64,000 nt of DNA from DTYU01 sp040757355 (lineage in GTDB: Bacteria > Bacillota > Desulfotomaculia > Desulfotomaculales > Ammonificaceae): the NCBI GenBank assembly GCA_040757355.1, contig JBFLWY010000007.1, positions 1-64,000 of the forward strand, given 5' to 3'. Positions within the stretch are counted from its first letter, which is position 1, and each line of letters opens with the position of its first letter. The position numbers were made by a program, and so were the translations under genes. The notes beneath the pieces are model-generated. The model was not told where the DNA came from. It did not search any database and saw only the letters and a list, made by a program, of their open reading frames with translations. Below, in pieces: positions 58,219 to 64,000 of this stretch.

Positions 58219-59634
58219 ATGAACGTTGGCGAAATAGTACAGATAATCGGCGTTGTTGTTGACGTAAGGTTTCCTGCCGGCCAGGTGCCGGAGATATACA
58301 ACGCCTTGAAAGTGGAGTACGATGACGCATTTACCGGAAAGAAAATCGAGCTTACGCTCGAAGTAGAGCAGCACCTCGGCAACAACGTGGTACGGACCGT
58401 TGCCATGTCCACCACGGACGGGCTGAAGCGGGGAGCTAAGGTTGTTGATACGGGTGCGCCGATCTCGGTGCCCGTCGGCAGAGCAACGCTTGGCCGCCTG
58501 ATTGACGTGCTTGGCACCCCGATTGACGGGTTGGGACCGATTAATGCAGACAAGTATTACCCGATCCACAAACCCGCGCCTGCCCTAATAGAGCAATCAA
58601 CGAAGGTGGAGCAGCTCGAAACGGGACTGAAGGTTGTTGACCTGCTGGTCCCGTTCATGAAGGGCGGCAAGATTGCGATGTTCGGCGGCGCCGGGGTGGG
58701 CAAAACGGTTATCGTTATGGAACTCATTAACAACATTGCCAAGCAGCACGGAGGCATCTCGGTGTTCGCGGGTGTCGGTGAGCGCACCCGTGAAGGAAAC
58801 GACCTTTACCTTGAGATGACGGAATCCGGCGTTATGCCCAAGACGATGATGGTCTTCGGTCAGATGAACGAGCCTCCCGGCTGCCGGTTACGCGTGGGCC
58901 TCACCGGTCTCTGCCTTGCGGAGTACTTCCGGGACGAGGAAGGAGCGGACGTGTTGATCTTTATCGACAACATTTTCCGTTTCTCCCAGGCCGGTTCCGA
59001 GGTGTCGGCGCTGCTCGGCCGGATGCCTTCCGCTGTGGGTTACCAGCCGACGCTGGCAACCGAAATGGGCCAGCTTCAGGAGCGGATTACGTCTACAACC
59101 AAGGGTTCGATCACCTCGGTGCAGGCTGTGTACGTGCCTGCCGACGACCTGACCGACCCTGCTCCGGCTAATACCTTTGCGCACCTGGACGGCACAGTGG
59201 TGTTGTCCCGGCAAATTGCCGAGCTCGGTATTTACCCGGCGGTGGACCCGCTTGACTCGGTGTCCAGGATTCTTGACCCGAAAGTCGTGGGGCAGGACCA
59301 CTACCTGGTGGCACGCGGAGTGCAGAAGGTGCTTCAGCGGTACAAAGAGCTGCAGGACATCATCGCCATCCTCGGTATGGAGGAATTGTCTGAAGAGGAC
59401 AAACTCATCGTGGCGCGGGCGCGCAAACTCCAGCGGTTCCTGTCGCAGCCCTTCCACGTGGCGGAGGCTTTTACCGGAACAGCGGGGAAATACGTGTCAC
59501 TGAAGGACACCATTCGGGGCTTCAAGGAGATCTTGGACGGGAAGCACGACGACCTGCCGGAAGACGCCTTCTACATGGTTGGCGGCATTGAAGAGGCGGT
59601 TGAAAAGGGCAAGAAGCTCCTTGCGGCTTCTTAA
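58219..59634 (+). CDS. atpD: ATP synthase F1 subunit beta
   Basis: Beta (471 residues) carries the catalytic sites. The P-loop is FGGAGVGKTVIVMEL (about residue 152). GERTREGNDLYLEM with the catalytic Glu, the DELSEED-type loop EELSEEDKL, and ALLGRMPSAVGYQPTLATEM are all intact. ATG 58219 is 12 nt after GGAGGAGGT; TTG 58207 is in frame but too close to that site. Confidence 0.97.
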   Translation: MNVGEIVQIIGVVVDVRFPAGQVPEIYNALKVEYDDAFTGKKIELTLEVEQHLGNNVVRTVAMSTTDGLKRGAKVVDTGAPISVPVGRATLGRLIDVLGTPIDGLGPINADKYYPIHKPAPALIEQSTKVEQLETGLKVVDLLVPFMKGGKIAMFGGAGVGKTVIVMELINNIAKQHGGISVFAGVGERTREGNDLYLEMTESGVMPKTMMVFGQMNEPPGCRLRVGLTGLCLAEYFRDEEGADVLIFIDNIFRFSQAGSEVSALLGRMPSAVGYQPTLATEMGQLQERITSTTKGSITSVQAVYVPADDLTDPAPANTFAHLDGTVVLSRQIAELGIYPAVDPLDSVSRILDPKVVGQDHYLVARGVQKVLQRYKELQDIIAILGMEELSEEDKLIVARARKLQRFLSQPFHVAEAFTGTAGKYVSLKDTIRGFKEILDGKHDDLPEDAFYMVGGIEEAVEKGKKLLAAS

Positions 59635-59647
59635 GGAGTGAGCGTTA

Positions 59648-60070
59648 GTGGCTGAAAAACTCCAGAAGTTAGTTGTCGTCACACCGGCCCGCGTTGCTTA
59701 TACCGACGAGGTGCGGATGGTCTGCGCGCGTGGTGCTGCCGGCGACTTGGGTATTCTGCCCGACCACGCCCCGCTTATTACCGCTTTAAAGACCGACGTG
59801 GTACGGATACAGAAAGACGGTAAATGGCGGCACATGGCGGTTAGCAGCGGTTTTTTAGAAGCCAAGGACAACCGCGTAGTTATTCTCTCTGATGCTGCAG
59901 AACTGGCGGAAGAGATAGACGTGGACCGTGCTCGCCGGGCAAAGGAGCGGGCGGAGGAGCGCCTGCGGACGCGCGCAGCGGATGTCGACATTGTTCGCGC
60001 GGAAGCGGCTCTTCTGCGAGCGCTTGCCAGACTAAAAGCGGTAGAAATGGCCGGCGGCGCCAGGCGTTAA
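59648..60070 (+). CDS. atpC: ATP synthase F1 subunit epsilon
   Basis: Epsilon (140 residues) regulates F1 and couples it to the c-ring. The N-terminal beta sandwich has KLVVVTPARVAYTDEVRMV and GDLGILPDHAPLITALKT. The C-terminal helix pair follows (DRARRAKERAEERLRTRAAD). The GTG start comes after AAGGAGTGAGCGTTA. It is the last gene of the operon, with a terminator 42 nt on. Confidence 0.96.
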   Translation: MAEKLQKLVVVTPARVAYTDEVRMVCARGAAGDLGILPDHAPLITALKTDVVRIQKDGKWRHMAVSSGFLEAKDNRVVILSDAAELAEEIDVDRARRAKERAEERLRTRAADVDIVRAEAALLRALARLKAVEMAGGARR

Positions 60071-60111
60071 CGCAGGGTTGGGCAAGACAGAGCACTTTAC
60101 GGCCGTTGATA

Positions 60112-60140
60112 AAGCCAGGCTGGTCAAGCCTGGCTTTTGT
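60112..60140 (+). terminator. Terminator of the atp operon
   Basis: AAGCCAGGCT (60112-60121) and AGCCTGGCTT (60127-60136) form a perfect 10-bp stem with a 5-nt loop, followed by a short T run (TTTTGT). Confidence 0.88.
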
Positions 60141-60184
60141 TCGTAGGAAGCAGCCTAATGAACGGTATAGTTACAACCCAGCAG

Positions 60185-60212
60185 AAAACCCCGCGGATTG
60201 TCTGCGGGGTTT
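60185..60212 (-). terminator. Terminator of the FmdB-type gene, possibly bidirectional
   Basis: AAACCCCGC (60186-60194) pairs with GCGGGGTTT (60204-60212). On the minus strand the stem is followed by TTTTCTGC, 27 nt past the stop of the gene ending at 60240. It may also back up the atp terminator on the + strand. Confidence 0.75.
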
Positions 60213-60239
60213 GTTAATTAAAGTTGAAATCCTTGTCGG

Positions 60240-60461
60240 TTAATGAGAACCCGAACAACTCGAACAACTCGTGGCCTTACAGGTGGTACAGGATGATCCT
60301 TTACCTCCGTCTGTGCCCCGGGTGGCAAAGAAGGAAAGCAGTTTTTCCGGTTTAGGAGTATCACAGGCCGGGCAGGAGAGGCTCTCCCCGGTCTCGCCGA
60401 TCGGGCATAATCTTTCAAAACGCAGGCCGCAAGCGTTACAGCGAAATTCGTAAATAGGCAT
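60240..60461 (-). CDS. FmdB/CxxC zinc-ribbon protein
   Basis: The 73-residue protein begins MPIYEFRCNACGLRFERLC, the signature of the FmdB-type putative regulatory family (zinc ribbon, PF09723). A second pair, CPACDTPKPEKLLSFF, completes the ribbon. The tail is Cys/Ser-rich (SSCTTCKATSCSSCSGSH). The function is not established. I chose ATG 60461, with AAAGGAGCACACGGTA ahead. An in-frame start 21 nt up lies over that site. It is convergent with the atp operon. Confidence 0.9.
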   Translation of the reverse strand: MPIYEFRCNACGLRFERLCPIGETGESLSCPACDTPKPEKLLSFFATRGTDGGKGSSCTTCKATSCSSCSGSH

Positions 60462-60482
60462 TACCGTGTGCTCCTTTCTCAC

Positions 60483-60802
60483 AGATCATCTGGTTGTCAA
60501 GAAAAAGCTTATGGGAAATTGGGTTCGTTGTCAAGGAAAGCGGTACGATTCGACAGGATTTTTAAGGCAGGCAGAGAATAAGATGGTGGTAAGATAAACA
60601 CCGTGTCCCAGCAATCAGAGTAGGAGTTGAGCTCCGCAGGATAAATGGCGCATGTGAAAATGGGTTAGATGACCCGACAGAGTTTATCCGCTGAGTGCTG
60701 GGCGCCTTAAGTCGATAACGGTCACATCTCACTTCTCAAGTGGGCCTTAGGCCTTTTTCCGGCCTACGAACTATGAAAATGGTAAAAAAGGAGTAAAAGA
60801 CC
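60483..60802 (+). other. Intergenic gap with lone repeat ends; no gene seen
   Basis: It contains a single A end (CTGAGTGCTGGG, 60690-60701), a family E arm (CACATCTCACTTCTCAAGTG, 60723-60742) and GGCCTTTTTCCGGCCTACG. They look like remnants of repeats. No clear promoter was found for the gene at 60803. Its ribosome site AAAAAAGGAG is visible near 60784. Confidence 0.5.
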
Positions 60803-62332
60803 ATGCATTTGAGTTTTCTCGGCGCCGCCGGAACCGTAACCGGGTCACGTTTTTTAGTCGAGACCAGCGGTATGCGGGTATTGGTCGATTGCGGTCTTTT
60901 TCAGGGACCGCGTGAGATCCGGGAGAGAAACTACGAACCTTTTCCTTTTTACCCGGCTTCGATCGATAACCTTCTTGTAACCCATGCACACATCGATCAT
61001 TCCGGTCTCATCCCACGTTTATGTAAAGAAGGCTTCAAGGGAAGAATCTTCGCAACTGAAGCGACTGCTGACCTCCTGACGGTTCTCTTACCGGATGCAG
61101 GGCACATTCAGGAGATGGAGGTTGAGCAGAAAAACAGGAAGGCAAGGCGCGCAGGCAAGCCGACCATCGAGCCCATTTATACGGTAGCAGATGCAGAAAA
61201 ATGCCGCCAGTTCTTTACCGGAATTAAGTACAACACCGAGATAGAGCTTTCACCAAAAGTCACCGCCACTTTTATAAATGCCGGTCACATCCTCGGTGCG
61301 GCGATGATTCTCTTAACGGTGACAGAAAACGGCATTCCACTGAGGGTACTGTTTACCGGGGATATCGGCAGGCCGGGGCAGCGGTTCATAGAAGATCCTG
61401 CGGTTGTAGAGGCAGCAGACTACGTGGTTATTGAATCCACGTATGGAAACAGGCTTCATCCTGAGGTTGACGAGATCTCAGTGCTGCATGACGTCCTCTG
61501 GCATACTTACAACCGCGGCGGTAATGTAATTATTCCCGCGTTTGCTGTAGAGCGCACACAGGACCTCCTTTACGACCTAAACGAACTTTACTGTACCGGA
61601 AAACTCCCGCCGGTAAAAGTTTACATTGACAGCCCGTTGGCGACGGCGGTGACTAATATCTACAATCAGCATCAAGAGTGCTATGATCAGGAAACGCACC
61701 ACCTGGTAAAGTCCGGGCAAAACCCTTTGGACTCCGAGTTTGTCAATTTTTCCGTTACGACTGAGGAATCACGCGCGCTCAACGCCATCCCGGGCGGTCT
61801 GGTCATCATTGCGGGCAGTGGTATGTGCGAGGCCGGGCGCATACGCCACCACCTTAAACACAATCTCTGGCGGCCCGAGTCTGCTGTCGTCTTTGTCGGG
61901 TTCCAACCGCAAGGGACGCTTGGCAGGCGCATCCTCGACGGGGATGAGGTTGTGACCATATTCGGCGAAGAGATCGCCGTAAAGGCCGAAATCGTGGAAG
62001 TGTCCGGGTATTCCGCGCACGCTGACCAACCCGCTTTACTCGACTGGTTAAGGAGCATTAAGAGCCCACCCAGGCAAGTGTTTGTAGTTCACGGCGAGCC
62101 TGACGCTGCGGCGGAATTACGGAAAAAGATCGATACCGAACTCGGCTTGAAGGCGGTTGTACCGGATTACGGATCGACGTGGACATTGGTGGCGGATTAT
62201 CAAGCAGAGGCATTGCTGGAGGCTTATCGGCGGCTTGGCGAAAGGCTGCAGAAGATCGTACGCGTGGCGGATCCAGTCCAAATGGCCGCAATTGCCGGTA
62301 AGATTGAGAGTATTGCCGCGAGCGGGGGTTAG
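60803..62332 (+). CDS. Beta-CASP metallo-beta-lactamase RNase-type protein
   Basis: The 509-residue protein has the metallo-beta-lactamase ligands (THAHIDHSGLIP, INAGHILGAAM, FTGDIGRPG). The beta-CASP insert follows: VVIESTYGNRLHPE, PAFAVERTQDLLYDL and SGMCEAGRIRHHLKHNL. The C-terminal motifs are SGYSAHADQPALLDWL and VFVVHGEPDAA. This is the plan of the CPSF73/YsgD-type exonuclease family found in many bacteria, so an RNA substrate is likely. The start is ATG 60803. It does not match RNase J, which has a different C-terminal part. Confidence 0.9.
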   Translation: MHLSFLGAAGTVTGSRFLVETSGMRVLVDCGLFQGPREIRERNYEPFPFYPASIDNLLVTHAHIDHSGLIPRLCKEGFKGRIFATEATADLLTVLLPDAGHIQEMEVEQKNRKARRAGKPTIEPIYTVADAEKCRQFFTGIKYNTEIELSPKVTATFINAGHILGAAMILLTVTENGIPLRVLFTGDIGRPGQRFIEDPAVVEAADYVVIESTYGNRLHPEVDEISVLHDVLWHTYNRGGNVIIPAFAVERTQDLLYDLNELYCTGKLPPVKVYIDSPLATAVTNIYNQHQECYDQETHHLVKSGQNPLDSEFVNFSVTTEESRALNAIPGGLVIIAGSGMCEAGRIRHHLKHNLWRPESAVVFVGFQPQGTLGRRILDGDEVVTIFGEEIAVKAEIVEVSGYSAHADQPALLDWLRSIKSPPRQVFVVHGEPDAAAELRKKIDTELGLKAVVPDYGSTWTLVADYQAEALLEAYRRLGERLQKIVRVADPVQMAAIAGKIESIAASGG

Positions 62333-62425
62333 TTAAAATCTTTAAAATGAGACACTAAGCATTAGTAAAAATCGTTTACAGGTTTCTTAGCGCAGGTGTT
62401 GAGAGTAGCCCACTTGAAAGCCGGA

Positions 62426-62434
62426 TGATATAAT
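62426..62434 (+). promoter_or_regulatory. Extended -10 box upstream of the pgeF region
   Basis: TGATATAAT (62426-62434) is a consensus extended -10 without a good -35. A transcript from here would run through the 188-bp nested repeat at 62470-62657 before pgeF. Confidence 0.5.
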
Positions 62435-62469
62435 AACTAAGGGTTTTCCACGGAGGGAGTCGTTCACGA

Positions 62470-62657
62470 CCCAGCACTCAATGGACTTCTTGCCCTTTGA
62501 AGGACAGACCTTCATTGAGCTTAAATGCCCAGCACTCAATAGGACTTTTTGAGCTTTGGAGGAGAGACCTTCTTTAGTCTAATGAAGTGATAGCTTTCAA
62601 ACTTCAAGGTTATATTGAGTGCTGGGTTAAGCTTCAAGGATTATATTGAGTGCTGGG
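62470..62657 (+). repeat. Nested family A composite, inverted near-identical copy of 173-360
   Basis: A ends lie at 62470-62482, 62528-62540, 62614-62626 and 62645-62657. The inner 99-bp element interrupts an outer one. It is the reverse complement of 173-360 with one difference that I can find (ATATAATCC against ATGTAATCC). The flanks are also related (GTCGTTCACGAC before, TCGCCACCGGGAATGAA after). A further single A end lies at 62707-62719. Confidence 0.88.
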
Positions 62658-62731
62658 TCGCCACCGGGAATGAAGAGTTTCGATATGCATAGTAGGGCGG
62701 AGAGCCAACTGAGTGCTGGGCGGCAGCGGTC

Positions 62732-63589
62732 TTGATTTGTATTCGGACTCAGAACTCGGGACTTATTGACAGGGGGGTCCTTATCAATCAGGCCTTTGTC
62801 CTTAAGGAATATAAAGGTTTAAAGGTGTTTCAAGCGAACTCACTGAACCTGCCGTGGCTTGTCCACGGTTTCACCACTAGATTAGGCGGCGTCAGCGAAG
62901 GTTCTTTTACATCGTTGAACCTCGGATTCACGGTCGGTGACCTTCCGGAACGGGTATTGGCCAACAGAAGGCGGCTGGCCGACGCGCTGGGTTATGACCT
63001 CGAACGTACAGTTTCAGGACAGCAGGTTCACGGCAATACCGTTGCTGTTGCCGACCTCCGTAACGCAGGGGCAGGTGCTTCCGGGCCGACGACTTCCCTT
63101 TCGGCGACGGACGGCCTAGTTACTTCAGTTCCGCGGTTGCCGTTAACAGCCTTCTTTGCGGACTGCGTTCCTGTTTACCTGGTGGACACCGTAAGCAGAA
63201 CTGCCGGGATCGTGCACGCCGGCTGGCGGGGAACGGTGCTGCGGATCGCCGGTAGGGCCGTTGCTAAGATGACCGGAGTGTTCGGCACGCACCCCAAGGA
63301 CTGTTTGGCGGTGCTGGGCCCTGCCATCGGTTCCTGTTGCTACACGGTAGATGAGACGGTAGCGCAGCAATTTCAACATTTGGGCGAAAAGGTTGTCAGG
63401 CGGGACGGAAGCAAGTGGCGTGTCGATTTATGGGAGGCCAATCGCAGGGACTTACTTGCAGCGGGGGTGCCTCCGGAGAACATTACCGTGATCGATTGTT
63501 GTACTTTCTGCCATCCGGAACTGATGTTCTCGCACCGGCGAGACGGCGGCAAGACGGGGAGAATGGCCGCTGTAATTATGCTTCGGTAG
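62732..63589 (+). CDS. pgeF: PgeF/YfiH-type purine nucleoside phosphorylase (laccase-domain) protein
   Basis: The family includes peptidoglycan editing factor and purine nucleoside phosphorylase LACC1-like enzymes. Conserved residues are seen in HGFTTRLGGVSEGSFTSLNL, QQVHGNTV, FFADCVPVYL, GIVHAGWRGTVLRIAG and GPAIGSCCYTVDETVA. Zn-ligand His and Cys are present. The start is unsettled. The coordinates use TTG 62732, which lacks a good ribosome site. GTG 62825 would remove FVLKEYKGLK, which looks like family sequence. The best Shine-Dalgarno, AGGGGGG (62771-62777), points to an ATC codon at 62783. Confidence 0.88.
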   Translation: MICIRTQNSGLIDRGVLINQAFVLKEYKGLKVFQANSLNLPWLVHGFTTRLGGVSEGSFTSLNLGFTVGDLPERVLANRRRLADALGYDLERTVSGQQVHGNTVAVADLRNAGAGASGPTTSLSATDGLVTSVPRLPLTAFFADCVPVYLVDTVSRTAGIVHAGWRGTVLRIAGRAVAKMTGVFGTHPKDCLAVLGPAIGSCCYTVDETVAQQFQHLGEKVVRRDGSKWRVDLWEANRRDLLAAGVPPENITVIDCCTFCHPELMFSHRRDGGKTGRMAAVIMLR

Positions 63590-63640
63590 CTTCAAATGTA
63601 AGCGAAGTTATGCAGTGGGCTCCTGGAAAGGGTTTCAATT

Positions 63641-64000
63641 ATGGCGCTGATATTGGTGGTTGACGACGAGGAGCATATCCAAAAACTGCTCGTCTTTGCA
63701 CTCGAGCGCGAAGGTTATGAGGTCATAACCGCCGGGGATGGTCTTGCCGCTCTCAAACTTACCGAAAGCAGGAACCCGGATTTGATTATCCTTGACATTA
63801 TGCTGCCCGGAATGGACGGCATGCGTTTCTGCCAGGTTTTGCGGGCAAAACAGAGGCTGCGCGACATTCCCGTGATAATGCTCAGTGCCCGGGGAACGGA
63901 GAAGGACAAGATTTCAGGTTTGGAAACAGGGGCTGACGACTACGTAACTAAACCCTTCAGCGTGCGCGAACTTGTCGCGAGAGTGCGGGCGCACCTGAGG
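63641..64000 (+). CDS. OmpR/PhoB-type response regulator, N-terminal part
   Basis: A receiver domain begins at ATG 63641 after CTGGAAAGGGTTTCAATT and runs off the window edge, with 120 codons visible. The acidic pair is D8-D9, the phosphorylation site is D52 (ILDIMLPGMDG), and the switch Lys lies in DDYVTKPFSVRELVARVRAH. The last segment is the linker typical of OmpR/PhoB regulators, so a winged-helix DNA-binding domain is expected beyond the edge. A sensor kinase probably follows. Confidence 0.9.
   Translation, partial: MALILVVDDEEHIQKLLVFALEREGYEVITAGDGLAALKLTESRNPDLIILDIMLPGMDGMRFCQVLRAKQRLRDIPVIMLSARGTEKDKISGLETGADDYVTKPFSVRELVARVRAHLR

Noticed and set aside
62470..62657. Reading 1-62657 as a composite transposon because of its inverted 188-bp ends
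   Set aside because: The ends are small non-coding repeats with further copies between them, no transposase is present, and the content is core genes in conserved order.

Overview
The window reads as the chromosome of a motile, Gram-positive-type anaerobe of the Clostridia, in the broad Desulfotomaculum/Peptococcaceae direction. This is inferred from gene order and gene type, not from any search. The pointers are a Firmicutes-style fla/che cluster with FliY, CheC, CheD and a SwrB-like gene after fliA. The block rpmE, DUF1385, prfA, prmC, sua5, mntP, ywlE, rpiB, glyA ... atpZ, atpI, atpBEFHAGDC matches the arrangement known from Bacillus and Clostridia. Shine-Dalgarno sites are strong and purine-rich, with many GTG and TTG starts. 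Nearly everything is on the + strand.

Layout. 1-1.2 kb: the tail of an unknown gene, a repeat cluster, and a secreted stalk-domain protein on the minus strand. 1.6-29.1 kb: a large flagellar/chemotaxis cluster (flgBC-fliEFGHIJK-flgD-TIGR02530-flgE-fliL-fliN-fliOPQR-flhBA-flhFG-PilZ-fliA-swrB-like-flgG-cheDRCY-fliM-fliY). It has no flbD/motAB and no cheABW. 29.8-32.7 kb: an O-antigen-ligase/TPR membrane protein and a tRNA Asp-Phe-Gly cluster. 32.7-36.5 kb: two minus-strand genes (a CxxxCxxCC protein and an ArsB/NhaD-type transporter), then an HD-GYP gene with what looks like a sigma-28 promoter. 36.7-41.3 kb: rpmG-secE-nusG-rplKA, an L10 leader, rplJL and a terminator. The rpoBC genes that normally follow rplL are absent, and rpmE comes next. 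41.5-52.6 kb: release factor, its methylase, a second ArsB paralogue, t6A synthesis, Mn efflux, arginine phosphatase, RpiB, GlyA, dCMP deaminase, a MazG-like protein and WecB. 52.7-60.1 kb: the complete F1Fo ATP synthase operon. 60.2-64 kb: an FmdB-type zinc ribbon, a beta-CASP nuclease, PgeF and the start of an OmpR-type response regulator.

The most unusual content is between the genes. Most of the larger gaps carry copies of several short repeat families, often nested. Family A is a ~90-100 bp imperfect palindrome ending in CCCAGCACTCA / TGAGTGCTGGG. Family B is a ~130 bp repeat recognisable by AACGTTGAACGGACCC and GGTTGAACG, into which A has inserted at two different sites. Families C and E are palindromes built from degenerate heptads (GTCAGAG/GTCGGAA type and GAAGTGA type) around a small central hairpin. 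Family D is a 250-420 bp element with GTTACTATTCAG-type inverted ends and, for two copies, apparent 8-bp target duplications. These elements interrupt otherwise tight operons at fliJ/fliK, TIGR02530/flgE, flgE/fliL, fliO/fliP and PilZ/fliA. Most strikingly, one D element separates the L10 attenuator leader from rplJ. Two 188-bp nested A composites that differ at one base lie in inverted orientation about 62 kb apart, near the two ends of the window.

All functional calls come from reading the protein and DNA sequence. No database was consulted.
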